Of a stretch of DNA of 29,738 bases, positions 24,062 through 29,497 are shown in pieces; position 1 is the first letter of the stretch, and every line of letters starts with the position of its first letter. The notes below the pieces were generated by a model that made no database searches, had not been told where the DNA came from, and saw nothing but the letters and a program-made list of their open reading frames with translations. The stretch is from a virus, in the IMG/VR virus record IMGVR_UViG_3300023245_000074, positions 1 through 29,738 of that record; one strand, 5' to 3'. Both the position numbers and the translations under genes were made by a program.

Positions 24062-24747
24062 AATGGAATAAACTATACGAATACCCGAAGTCCATGCGGT
24101 CTTTGATTAATAATGCAAGACACTATGATGTAGGTGAAGAGAAGAAGCTACCTTCGGTTACCACGGTTCTAGCGGCCACACAGAGCAGCGAGAAGCGAGC
24201 GTCCTTGGCTAAATGGAGACAGAAAGTGGGCGAAATTGAGGCAGAAAGAGTGAAAAACACTGCAGCAGCGAGAGGCACGGCTATGCACAACTATTTAGAG
24301 CATCATGTCGAAGGACAAGGGCTCCTAGATCTAACAGATTTAGGCGTACAGGCCAAGAGAATGGCAGAAACGATCATAGACAAAGGATTTCCTGAATTAG
24401 AAGAAATATACGGGTCTGAGGTCACATTGTATTATCCTGGATTGTATGCAGGAGCAACTGATCTATGTGGTGTGTACATGGGGCGAGAGTCCATTATTGA
24501 TTTCAAACAAACGAACAAACCTAAAAAAGCAGAATGGATTGAAGACTATAAATTACAAATGGCAGCCTATGCTTTGGCTCATGATCAGGTGTATGGGACC
24601 GATATGGAGCAAGGAGTGATCCTAATGTGCACTCCAGATTGCTTCTTTCAGAGGTTTATTATCAATGGAAGTGAGTTTAAAGACTATAAAGGCAAATTTT
24701 TGATGAAAATAGACCAGTATTACCAACAAAAAAAGGAAAGTAGTTAA
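24058..24747 (+). CDS. PD-(D/E)XK exonuclease, RecB/Cas4-like
   Basis: This 229-residue protein begins at an ATG overlapping the HNH stop. Its motifs are RGTAMHNYLEHH, GLYAGATDLCG with Asp135, IIDFKQ with Asp148 and Lys150, and YKLQMAAYA, the Gln-containing motif of the RecB and Cas4-like group. Phage enzymes of this group usually resect DNA ends for recombination or degrade host DNA. The GC-rich patch at 24169-24202 contains CGAGAAG and CGAGCGT, seven bases apart, inside the linker encoding QSSEKRAS. Its composition differs from the AT-rich Mrr and HNH genes, so it is probably the original neighbour. Confidence 0.82.
   Translation: MKWNKLYEYPKSMRSLINNARHYDVGEEKKLPSVTTVLAATQSSEKRASLAKWRQKVGEIEAERVKNTAAARGTAMHNYLEHHVEGQGLLDLTDLGVQAKRMAETIIDKGFPELEEIYGSEVTLYYPGLYAGATDLCGVYMGRESIIDFKQTNKPKKAEWIEDYKLQMAAYALAHDQVYGTDMEQGVILMCTPDCFFQRFIINGSEFKDYKGKFLMKIDQYYQQKKESS
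24189..24202 (+). repeat. Heptad repeat units in the exonuclease gene
   Basis: CGAGAAG (24189) and CGAGCGT (24196) are adjacent seven-base units. CTAGCGG at 24169 is nearby but out of phase, and CGAGAGG at 24269 is a further isolated unit. Fewer units make this the weakest of the coding copies. Confidence 0.35.
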
Positions 24748-24768
24748 CATTATGATAACTAAAAAAGA

Positions 24769-24880
24769 GGTCACAAAACGCAATGTGTGAATTAGTCTTT
24801 AAATTCAATGACTTATTCAACGTAGTGTGTCGTTGTGACCAAAGTGTAACCGAATAAGTTGTTGATATATAAGACTTATT
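24769..24880 (+). ncRNA. Structured intergenic RNA with competing pairings
   Basis: This region lies in the 226-base gap after the exonuclease. GGTCACAA (24769-24776) pairs with TTGTGACC (24833-24840), enclosing TGAATTAGTC (24788-24797) paired 9 of 10 with GACTTATTCA (24810-24819). Downstream, AATAAGT (24853-24859) pairs perfectly with ACTTATT (24874-24880). GAATAAGT (24852-24859) can also pair with ACTTATTC (24811-24818), so the two hairpins compete. This resembles an attenuator or other switching leader for the gene at 24974. No ligand domain or known riboswitch is recognised. It could alternatively be DNA structure at an origin. Confidence 0.45.
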
Positions 24881-24973
24881 ACATGTTTGACACAAAAACA
24901 CACTTTTCAAAAATATTTTCGCGTTTAATAATATTGAATAGTTGTGGTAAGTACTATTAGGAGAACTTTTTAA

Positions 24974-25261
24974 ATGAAAAAAAATAAAAAATTTAAGTAC
25001 AAATCGTTGGTAATAAATAAAAAACGTTATTATTTCTATAAAATAACTTGGTTTGACATTGTTGGAGACGCTAGTCATTCCGATGCAATAGAGTTTAGCA
25101 AGTTTGAAATGGCTACTATGATTAGTTATGGATATATTTTTAGTAAAGATAACCAATGTATTAGATCATTTGCAAGTTATGATAGTAAAGAAGAATCATT
25201 TAGTGATAGAAATGTTTATCCAATCGGGTGTATAAAAGCTCTTGAAAAAATAAATATTTAA
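24974..25261 (+). CDS. Conserved marine-phage protein of unknown function
   Basis: This 95-residue protein has a basic N-terminus, then RYYFYKITWFDIVGDASHSD, FEMATMISYGYIFSKDNQ and SFASYD with SDRNVYPIGCI. The FYKI-W-DI-GD and F-S-D-R-N-V patterns are ones I recall from small marine-phage proteins, but no function is known. It has a GGAG ribosome-binding sequence and a long structured leader. No good -10 box follows the TTGACA at 24887. Confidence 0.65.
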   Translation: MKKNKKFKYKSLVINKKRYYFYKITWFDIVGDASHSDAIEFSKFEMATMISYGYIFSKDNQCIRSFASYDSKEESFSDRNVYPIGCIKALEKINI

Positions 25262-25276
25262 CTGTAAAGAGAATTC

Positions 25277-25429
25277 ATGGGACAACCTCAAACCAATAAA
25301 TGTAGTAAGTGTGCAAAAGATTATTTTGTAACAGATAATCAATTCTTTTGTGACAACTGCAAACCAAACAAAAAAGAAACACTTTCAGATTTAGATGCAG
25401 ATTCTGACGAGTGTCTATCTTGCCAATAA
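25277..25429 (+). CDS. Cys-rich mini-protein (zinc-ribbon-like)
   Basis: The 50-residue frame encodes MGQPQTNKCSKCAKDYFV, then FFCDNCKPNKK and a C-terminal acidic part with ECLSC. Two CxxC pairs form a plausible zinc ribbon and a third CxxC lies at the end. Together with the genes at 19389 and 20620 it makes three small Cys-pair proteins in this phage. Confidence 0.55.
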   Translation: MGQPQTNKCSKCAKDYFVTDNQFFCDNCKPNKKETLSDLDADSDECLSCQ

Positions 25430-25439
25430 AGAAAACATT

Positions 25440-25595
25440 ATGATCAAAAGAAAACACGAAACTGTTGAAGATATCTTAGATAGAATTGAAGAAGACATTA
25501 ATGCTATTAGAGAAAAATGTATTTGTAACGGAGAAGATAGTTATGAGCCAGAAGACGACGATGACGATTCTTTTGATGATGAAGATGAAGAATAA
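25440..25595 (+). CDS. Small protein with highly acidic tail
   Basis: I placed the start at the ATG at 25440. The 51-residue product has a helix (ETVEDILDRIEEDINAIREK), a CxC pair and an Asp/Glu-only tail (PEDDDDDSFDDEDEE). Such tails can mimic DNA charge. The last 55 bases are antisense to the Ser-rich tail of the small terminase gene. Confidence 0.5.
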   Translation: MIKRKHETVEDILDRIEEDINAIREKCICNGEDSYEPEDDDDDSFDDEDEE

Positions 25596-26164
25596 GTATC
25601 GGATTCTGATGAAGATTGATCATTCTCGTGTAGCACTGGGGATACTTGCTTTGGTAATGTTAAGTTGGTTTGGTCTTTTGCTGTCTTAACTTTTTCTGTA
25701 AGTTCTTCTACTTCAATACCTTCTAAAATCGGTGAGTATTCATTAATGATTTCTTTCATTCTGGACTCTAATTGTTCAGCTGAAAGATCTTCTAATTTTC
25801 CTGTTCGGATGATTTTTTGTTCGACATAAAGGCCGGCCGCCTTACCACGCGCAACTTCCGCGTTAACCGCTGCACTCCAGGCTTTTTTAACTCTGGCTTC
25901 GTTACGAAGTTTAGCCAATTCTGCGATATGATTTTCAAAAGTGACTTCATATTTTTTTTGGTATTCTTCTCTAAGCTCTCCAATGTACCGAACCACTAAA
26001 GGATACAATTTTGGATTAGTTAATTTACTAGCTGTAAATCTGGCATTATCTTTTGAATAGCCAGCGTCCACTGCACAATCTGTTTTGGTCTTACGACCTT
26101 CATTACTTATTAACTCTTGAGCAAATTTCATTTGCATCTCAGTTAAACTTTTTGGTAAACCCAT
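25541..26164 (-). CDS. terS: Small terminase subunit (Terminase_2-type)
   Basis: I chose the ATG at 26164 (MGLPKSLTEMQMKFAQEL), which follows the minus-strand promoter. The N-terminal domain SNEGRKTKTDCAVDAGYSKD with ARFTASKLTNP is the helix-turn-helix of small terminase subunits, which bind the packaging site. A central helical oligomerisation region follows (residues about 65-150). The 207-residue product ends in an unusual Ser-rich tail (SSSSSSKESSSSSSGS). It is on the minus strand, isolated from the structural genes in this window; the large subunit is not seen here. Its -10 box is only about eight bases from the ATG, so the mRNA may be leaderless. Confidence 0.82.
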   Translation of the reverse strand: MGLPKSLTEMQMKFAQELISNEGRKTKTDCAVDAGYSKDNARFTASKLTNPKLYPLVVRYIGELREEYQKKYEVTFENHIAELAKLRNEARVKKAWSAAVNAEVARGKAAGLYVEQKIIRTGKLEDLSAEQLESRMKEIINEYSPILEGIEVEELTEKVKTAKDQTNLTLPKQVSPVLHENDQSSSESDTYSSSSSSKESSSSSSGS

Positions 26165-26167
26165 GGC

Positions 26168-26196
26168 TTGACTTTTAAGGTAACAATGAGTATATG
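26168..26196 (+). promoter_or_regulatory. Rightward sigma70-type promoter
   Basis: TTGACT (26168-26173), a 17-base spacer and TATATG (26191-26196) form a promoter, with a start near 26203. It would drive the gene at 26280, which has a strong AAGGAG ribosome-binding sequence, through a leader of about 75 bases. Confidence 0.6.
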
Positions 26197-26200
26197 TCAA
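26172..26200 (-). promoter_or_regulatory. Leftward promoter for the small terminase
   Basis: On the minus strand, TTGACA (26200-26195), a 17-base spacer and TAAAAG (26177-26172) form a promoter with a strong -35 and a weaker -10. It overlaps the rightward promoter, and CTTGAC and GTCAAG bound the pair as an inverted repeat. Confidence 0.5.
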
Positions 26201-26279
26201 GTTCTGGAGTTGGCTTACGACGTGGATGATGATCATTTATACCCACTGATACTGGGCTCCAGGTTTAAAAAGGAGAATT

Positions 26280-26501
26280 ATGAAAACAAAAGAATTAAGA
26301 TCTATATTAGATAAATTTTTAACCTCTGAGATGGCTAGTAATGCAAGGGTTCAAGTTGCTTTACCTGATGGTAAATTTTATGACATCAAAGGTATTCAAT
26401 TATTAGAAAATAAATTGTTAGGAGTAAGAGAATCGCATAGAATGGTACTTACCATTGAACCTGAAAAATGGATGATGGGAGAAGTAATTAAAAAATTATG
26501 A
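26280..26501 (+). CDS. Small conserved phage protein
   Basis: This 73-residue protein has a strong Shine-Dalgarno sequence. It starts MKTKELRSILDKFL, then shows a beta-rich segment with RVQVALPDGKFYDIKGIQ and HRMVLTIEPE, a layout I recall from small marine-phage proteins of unknown function. The gene follows the rightward promoter at 26168. Confidence 0.6.
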   Translation: MKTKELRSILDKFLTSEMASNARVQVALPDGKFYDIKGIQLLENKLLGVRESHRMVLTIEPEKWMMGEVIKKL

Positions 26502-26559
26502 TTGAAGGAGACAGTTTAGAGTATGAAGTATTTGAATAAATCCAACTGACCCTGTTGCC

Positions 26560-26928
26560 TTGAAACCTGAACGTAAATTCTGGAATGAACTTAAAAAAGT
26601 TACACCTGAAATATCTTGGACAAGAGTAGAAAACATGGCGGCTTTAGGTACACCAGACCTGTTGGGATACAACAAAAATAATACTTTTTTCACTGTTGAA
26701 CTGAAAGTCACAACTACCAACAAAGTGCGTCTCTCTCCGCATCAAATTGCCTTCCATGTGAGGCACCCTCACAATTCATTTATCATAGTAAAGTCTCTCG
26801 CCTCTAGCTACGTGAAACTTTACCAAGGACACAAGGTCTTGGAGCTTGCCGCTTGCGGCTTGAAGCTTGAGGCTTGCAGCTTGGGGCTTGAGGCTTGTTG
26901 CTTGCGGCTTCATGAGCTTGGCGCTTGA
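26560..26928 (+). CDS. VRR-NUC-type nuclease with repeat-encoded tail
   Basis: The frame probably starts at TTG 26560; no ATG fits upstream of FWNELKK. The nuclease core has GTPDLL (Asp33), FFTVELKV (Glu47 and Lys49) and SPHQIAFH (Gln62), the VRR-NUC form of the PD-(D/E)xK fold found in phage resolvase-like or repair nucleases. From about residue 95 onward the frame runs into the heptad array and encodes AACGLKLEACSLGLEACC and similar sequence, so the natural C-terminus seems to be lost or replaced. It may cut branched DNA in replication. No ribosome-binding sequence is clear, so the start is uncertain. Confidence 0.7.
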   Translation: MKPERKFWNELKKVTPEISWTRVENMAALGTPDLLGYNKNNTFFTVELKVTTTNKVRLSPHQIAFHVRHPHNSFIIVKSLASSYVKLYQGHKVLELAACGLKLEACSLGLEACCLRLHELGA

Positions 26929-27114
26929 GGCTTGCTGCTTGCAGCTTGTCGCTTGAGGCTTGCCGCTTGAAGCTTGAGGGTTTAGGAGCTTGACGCTTGT
27001 GGCTTGTGGCTTGTGGCTTGTGGCTTCATGAGCTTGTCGCTTGTGGCTTGAGGCTTGCGGCTTGAAAAGGTTGGTTCGAAAGCTTGCGGCTTGTGGCTTG
27101 CGGCTTGTGGCTTG
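26844..27114 (-). repeat. Main heptad array: 35 units of CAAGC plus two variable bases
   Basis: On the plus strand GCTTG recurs with exact seven-base spacing in five in-phase blocks: 10 units from 26844, 9 from 26916, 6 from 26988, 5 from 27032 and 5 from 27082. Two units read GCTTC, each followed by ATGA, so the next unit is nine bases on. The five constant bases are separated by two variable bases, mostly cg, ag, tg, aa, ca or cc. The orientation given is that of the minus strand (CAAGC). It fills the space between the convergent VRR-NUC and GP88 genes and supplies the tail of VRR-NUC. There is no other gene in this stretch. Confidence 0.9.
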
Positions 27115-27116
27115 GA

Positions 27117-27173
27117 GCCCGGCACCAGGTTTCCCTGGTGGTAGAACTGCTACGGAGTGAAGGTAGCCCGGGC
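27117..27173 (-). ncRNA. Three-way-junction RNA candidate 1
   Basis: On the minus strand GCCCGG (27173-27168) pairs with CCGGGC (27122-27117) and encloses two hairpins: GCTAC/GTAGC (27167-27163 with 27153-27149, nine-base loop) and CACCAGG/CCTGGTG (27140-27134 with 27129-27123) capped by GAAA, a GNRA loop. The stems abut the closing stem with no unpaired bases on either side, and an eight-base linker joins them. It lies just upstream, on the minus strand, of the main heptad array and downstream of the GP88 stop. Confidence 0.6.
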
Positions 27174-27188
27174 AAATTTGTGCGGCTC

Positions 27189-27208
27189 ACGGGGCTAATG
27201 AACCCCGT
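27189..27208 (-). terminator. Hairpin overlapping the GP88 stop codon
   Basis: ACGGGG (27208-27203 on the minus strand) and CCCCGT (27194-27189) pair around an eight-base loop that contains the stop codon TAG (27197-27195). No T-run follows. It may slow ribosomes at the stop or stabilise the mRNA end; intrinsic termination is uncertain. Confidence 0.4.
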
Positions 27209-27794
27209 AAGCAACATTTTTAACAGAAGGATCCCAGCACATCCGACAGTCTAAACACTTGCCGCCCTGCTTAGGAGCGGGACAAGTGGCCCCGGAGGTA
27301 ACGACCGTTGACGTGTTTTTCCAATTGCCAGAAGCTTTCTGGTCAATCATGGGAATGGAAAATCGTATTGTTAAATTATCTGGTTTTCTGTCCTGGTACT
27401 TTTGAGTCCAGGCCTCGCGCGTTGGTAACCAGTGTTTCATATCAGGTGTTAATCTGGCTACTTTAAAAATTTTAGCTAGATGCTTCAGGTCCTGAACGTC
27501 GCCAGAATCGTGCCATCTAAAGACATTTGCCTTCTGGTGTAATAAATGAAAAGTCATAGCTTGAACCCATAGCGGGTGGCGTATGGCGTCTAGTCTCGTA
27601 TACTGAGCTGATTGTACAACGGGAAAGACATAACAGCCTTTGAGAGCGTAACAGCTCGAGCAGGTGCTGCCTGGAATTTTTGCCAGCTTCGATCCTGTTT
27701 TACATTCCTTAGCCGGTAGGCCGTAGGCTTTACCTGGCATCTTAGACGGTTTACTAAGTGAACCCGTAATATTAAGCGCTTCTATTTTATTCAT
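27195..27794 (-). CDS. GP88-family phage protein
   Basis: The 199-residue protein matches the phage gene-product-88 family: CSSCYALKGCYVF (Cys45, Cys48, Cys54), then RWHDSGDVQ (His95, Asp96, Asp99), LPTREAWTQKY, and a second Cys group near the end (CPAPKQGGKCLDCRMCW). The conserved Cys sets could hold a metal cluster, but the family's activity is unknown. It begins with an AGAAAGA ribosome-binding sequence and has its own TTGACA promoter. It is the largest gene of the right-end minus-strand cluster. Confidence 0.8.
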   Translation of the reverse strand: MNKIEALNITGSLSKPSKMPGKAYGLPAKECKTGSKLAKIPGSTCSSCYALKGCYVFPVVQSAQYTRLDAIRHPLWVQAMTFHLLHQKANVFRWHDSGDVQDLKHLAKIFKVARLTPDMKHWLPTREAWTQKYQDRKPDNLTIRFSIPMIDQKASGNWKNTSTVVTSGATCPAPKQGGKCLDCRMCWDPSVKNVAYGVH

Positions 27795-27821
27795 ATTATT
27801 TCTTTCTGTTATTATATATCC

Positions 27822-27849
27822 TATATAATCATTTATTCTTTATTGTCAA
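27822..27849 (-). promoter_or_regulatory. GP88 promoter abutting a heptad array
   Basis: On the minus strand, TTGACA (27849-27844), a 16-base spacer and TATATA (27827-27822) make a strong promoter. The -35 box directly follows the last repeat base (CAAGC then TTGACA), so the array sits exactly upstream of the promoter. Confidence 0.7.
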
Positions 27850-27993
27850 GCTTGCGGCTTGTAGCTTGCGGCTTGTAGCTCTGGTATCTAGCTCCCGGAA
27901 AAATTTCTCGCAGCTCTTCACATAGCTGGCCGGAAGATCCGCGCGATTCCAGGTGAACCACGGGATCAAATCATTGTGTTTGATTCTCTTCAT
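27829..27993 (-). CDS. Small MKRI-type protein, copy A, with repeat-derived tail
   Basis: I placed the start at 27993, four bases after the upstream gene. The 54-residue product begins MKRIKHNDLIPWFTWNR, contains LPASYVKSCEKFFREL, and ends in the repeat-derived TRATSRKLQAASLTIKNK. Copy B at 29108-29311 is clearly related, so this is a duplicated gene. No function is known. The conserved part ends just before the repeat, which shows that the array has entered or replaced the 3' end. Confidence 0.6.
   Translation of the reverse strand: MKRIKHNDLIPWFTWNRADLPASYVKSCEKFFRELDTRATSRKLQAASLTIKNK
27850..27882 (-). repeat. Heptad array 2 (4 units plus a GCTCT end unit)
   Basis: GCTTG starts at 27850, 27857, 27864 and 27871, with GCTCT at 27878, all seven bases apart. 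It codes for the end of the MKRI-type gene at 27829-27993 (RATSRKLQAAS) and borders the GP88 promoter. Confidence 0.8.
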
Positions 27994-27997
27994 AGGT

Positions 27998-28288
27998 CTA
28001 ATAATTCTGTATAACAAAACCACCATCAAAAGAAATGACCTTTGTTTCTCGTTCAAGGTCTTTCATGCTTTTTATGTCGGGATAGTTTTCTTGTACTTCT
28101 TTTAAGTTTTTATATTCGGAATAATTACAACAGATATCAATAGGATCGAATTCCAGTACTTCACCAGTGTTTTCTTCGTATTCTTCGAAGCCCTGCCAAA
28201 GAGCTTGGAGAGCGTTATATGAGAATTGATTAGGTCTTATTCTCATGAAGTCGTCTGTAAAATCACACTCATTCATTATATTAATCAT
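27998..28288 (-). CDS. Conserved acidic protein of unknown function
   Basis: This 96-residue protein has RPNQFSYNALQALWQGFEEY, EVLEFDPIDICCNYSEYKN and KVISFDGGFVIQNY. This F-S-Y/L-A-L plus I-C-C-x-Y-S-E-Y pattern occurs in many phage and bacterial proteins of unknown function. It has an AGAAAGA ribosome-binding sequence, shared in form by the whole cluster. An alternative start is the Met at residue 5. Confidence 0.65.
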   Translation of the reverse strand: MINIMNECDFTDDFMRIRPNQFSYNALQALWQGFEEYEENTGEVLEFDPIDICCNYSEYKNLKEVQENYPDIKSMKDLERETKVISFDGGFVIQNY

Positions 28289-28300
28289 TGTTATATCTTT

Positions 28301-28358
28301 CTGTTTATTAATTTACCTTAAACTATTTATACTAATTTTATATTACCAAAGTGTCGCA
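28301..28358 (-). promoter_or_regulatory. Duplicated promoter-like block, copy A
   Basis: This block upstream of the gene at 28288 is nearly identical to 29095-29153: both have TTAATTTACCTTAAAC, CTATTTATA and, after a diverged stretch, CAAAGTGTCGCAG joined to a heptad array. Minus-strand TATAAA is the best -10 candidate, but no standard -35 lies 16-18 bases from it, so a non-sigma70 or activated promoter is possible. Confidence 0.5.
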
Positions 28359-28553
28359 GCTTGCGGCTTGTTGCTTGCGGCTTGCTGCTCTGTCCCAGAT
28401 TTCTATAAATCTCTTCAACCAATTAGATTGAGCTATAGTTAGGCCAGGCGTTCCTAGTAATACCTCATCCGCGCTCATTTTTTCTAGATTATTTTTATCC
28501 ATCCATTTAACATAAATTTCTGATAATCTATTCAAGGGTGTCATTGTTTTCAT
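28338..28553 (-). CDS. Small hypothetical protein with repeat-derived tail
   Basis: The 71-residue frame starts at 28553, where stop and start form TGATG with the upstream gene; an in-frame ATG at 28559 is an alternative. The conserved-looking part is helical (LNRLSEIYVKWMDKNNLEKM, TIAQSNWLKRFIEIWD); the end RAASRKQQAASCDTLVI comes from the heptad array and the promoter block. No function is known. Confidence 0.5.
   Translation of the reverse strand: MKTMTPLNRLSEIYVKWMDKNNLEKMSADEVLLGTPGLTIAQSNWLKRFIEIWDRAASRKQQAASCDTLVI
28359..28391 (-). repeat. Heptad array 3 (4 units plus a GCTCT end unit)
   Basis: GCTTG starts at 28359, 28366, 28373 and 28380, then GCTCT at 28387, as in array 2. It encodes the RAASRKQQAAS tail of the gene at 28338-28553. 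Confidence 0.8.
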
Positions 28554-28726
28554 CAGCATAAATTCTCGTTTGCATAATCAGCTAACAATTCGCTAGCCAT
28601 TTCTGTATCTTTAGTTTTTAAATATTTATAGAATAACTTTTTAAAAGTTTTATCTTCTAATAAGTCTTCAAATAAACAAGATGTCTCACTCTCTACTAAT
28701 GACGCTATGATATTTCTTTTGTCCAT
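28553..28726 (-). CDS. Small hypothetical acidic protein
   Basis: The 57-residue frame reads MDKRNIIASLVESETSCL and continues with FEDLLEDKTFKKLFYKYL and EMASELLADYANENLC. It is preceded by the cluster's common AACAGAAAGATATAACA leader, which supports translation. It is predicted helical. No family is recognised. Confidence 0.55.
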   Translation of the reverse strand: MDKRNIIASLVESETSCLFEDLLEDKTFKKLFYKYLKTKDTEMASELLADYANENLC

Positions 28727-28741
28727 TGTTATATCTTTCTG

Positions 28742-28906
28742 TTATTTAGCTATTTTAACATACTTATATGTTAAATAGTGCTGCCAAATTGTCGCAGGTG
28801 CTTGCAGCTTGCAACTCGGATCCTCTTCTTCCTCTAGTATATAGTCAATTTCTTCTAAAGATAAATTAGATTCCAGCAATTCATTTAAAGTCATTTTTTT
28901 AGTCAT
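28742..28906 (-). CDS. Small acidic protein with repeat-derived segment
   Basis: The 54-residue frame starts MTKKMTLNELLESNLSLEEI, then YILEEEEDPSCKLQAPAT, where CKLQAPAT is encoded by heptad units, and ends by reading through the palindromic operator (TIWQHYLTYKYVKIAK). Its ATG overlaps the upstream stop (TAATG). The part after the acidic stretch is probably not ancestral. Confidence 0.5.
   Translation of the reverse strand: MTKKMTLNELLESNLSLEEIDYILEEEEDPSCKLQAPATIWQHYLTYKYVKIAK
28754..28775. promoter_or_regulatory. Perfect palindrome, probable operator
   Basis: TTTAACATA (28754-28762) and TATGTTAAA (28767-28775) are perfect nine-base arms around CTTA; with a one-base bulge the match continues outward to CTAT and ATAG. 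It lies just upstream of the gene at 28726. The half site TATGTTAAA recurs in the RHH promoter at about 19954. Confidence 0.55.
28800..28818 (-). repeat. Heptad array 4 (2-3 units)
   Basis: GCTTG at 28800 and 28807, and ACTCG at 28814, on one seven-base phase. It is preceded by CCAAATTGTCGCAG, related to the CAAAGTGTCGCAG block beside arrays 3 and 5. Confidence 0.6.
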
Positions 28907-29085
28907 TAATTTAAACTTTCGTTTTTAAATCCAGCGTTTACTATTCTTTCTGAATAGGCTCTGAATACAGTTTCATTCCAGCCTTTAATTCCTGGAATTT
29001 TTTCCTCCATACGCTCTCTAATTATTTTCCAATCTTCATCTTTCATAGTAGATAGTAGACTAATGTATTGTTCTTTTGTAAGCAT
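28906..29085 (-). CDS. Small hypothetical helical protein
   Basis: I chose the ATG at 29085, six bases after AGAAAGG; a GTG at 29091 is less likely. The 59-residue product MLTKEQYISLLSTMKDEDWK with IRERMEEKIPGIKGWNETVF is charged and helical. The stop overlaps the next ATG. No family is recognised. Confidence 0.5.
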   Translation of the reverse strand: MLTKEQYISLLSTMKDEDWKIIRERMEEKIPGIKGWNETVFRAYSERIVNAGFKNESLN

Positions 29086-29094
29086 ATTCACCTT

Positions 29095-29153
29095 TCTGTT
29101 ATTTAATTTACCTTAAACTATTTATATTAAAATCATATTGCCAAAGTGTCGCA
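29095..29153 (-). promoter_or_regulatory. Duplicated promoter-like block, copy B
   Basis: It is the second copy of the block at 28301-28358, again placed between a small minus-strand gene start and a heptad array. The conserved bases cover AT-rich promoter DNA and the CAAAGTGTCGCAG junction. Confidence 0.5.
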
Positions 29154-29311
29154 GCTTGACGCTCGAATCTCTCTGCTTGTAGCTCGTTGCTTGCGGCTTT
29201 GATACCCAGCTCACGGAAAAATTTCTCGCAGCTTTTTAAGTATGCAGCAGGCAGCTGGCCATGGTCCTCCCGGAACCATGGCAACAGATCGTTGTGATTA
29301 ATTCTCTTCAT
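29108..29311 (-). CDS. Small MKRI-type protein, copy B, with repeat-derived tail
   Basis: This 67-residue relative of the gene at 27829 starts MKRINHNDLLPWFREDHGQL and shares AAYLKSCEKFFREL. After this core it reads through heptad units (IKAASNELQAERFERQAAT) and the promoter block. Its ATG lies inside the 3' end of the upstream gene. A perfect inverted repeat, GCCATGGT and ACCATGGC (29258-29265, 29275-29282), lies in the 5' part. Confidence 0.6.
   Translation of the reverse strand: MKRINHNDLLPWFREDHGQLPAAYLKSCEKFFRELGIKAASNELQAERFERQAATLWQYDFNINSLR
29154..29200 (-). repeat. Heptad array 5 (7 phases, degenerate)
   Basis: Units on a seven-base phase: GCTTG 29154, GCTCG 29161, a degenerate unit at 29168, GCTTG 29175, GCTCG 29182, GCTTG 29189 and GCTTT 29196. 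The mix of GCTTG and GCTCG links the right-end CAAGC type with the CGAGC type found inside plus-strand genes. Confidence 0.75.
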
Positions 29312-29471
29312 TGTCCTCTTCTATTTTTTTAGATACATGTGCCATATCTTTTTTCACCAGGAACAAGATCTCGTCCATTGCATCGGCTATTCTACGTAGT
29401 TGTGTAACTTCACCGGTTCTATAAGTTCTTTTGTGAACCAACTCTTCTAACTCTTCTATTTCTTTTGCCAT
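29298..29471 (-). CDS. Small charged coiled-coil-like protein
   Basis: The 57-residue frame MAKEIEELEELVHKRTYRTG with EVTQLRRIADAMDEILFLV and KKDMAHVSKKIEEDNEEN is amphipathic and helical. It is preceded by AGAAAGGAAA and by the promoter at 29501-29530, and overlaps copy B by 14 bases. No family is recognised. Confidence 0.55.
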   Translation of the reverse strand: MAKEIEELEELVHKRTYRTGEVTQLRRIADAMDEILFLVKKDMAHVSKKIEEDNEEN

Positions 29472-29497
29472 TGTTTATTTTCCTTTCTGTTGTTTAA

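Noticed and set aside
24769-24841. A tRNA-like element: a 7-8 base-pair outer stem spanning 72 bases followed by A.
   Set aside because: There is no T-arm with a TTC-type loop, no D-arm and no anticodon stem in register; the inner pairing is one long imperfect hairpin.
26186-26314. A 42-residue plus-strand frame upstream of and overlapping the gene at 26280.
   Set aside because: Its ATG lies inside the spacer of the rightward promoter, before the expected transcript start, and the gene at 26280 has the better ribosome-binding site.
26498-26539. A 13-residue frame (MIEGDSLEYEVFE) after the gene at 26280.
   Set aside because: It overlaps the previous stop, but it is too short and featureless to support as a gene.
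26844-27114. A CRISPR array.
   Set aside because: The unit is seven bases with two variable bases, far too short for repeats and spacers, and no cas genes are present.
27117-27173. A hammerhead ribozyme, suggested by three stems and a GAAA.
   Set aside because: The core CUGAUGA-type segment is missing on both strands, and GAAA is a hairpin loop rather than part of the core.
27026-27217. A minus-strand open frame through the main array.
   Set aside because: It is mostly repeat-derived sequence with no ribosome-binding site; a seven-base repeat without stops in any frame will give long open frames.
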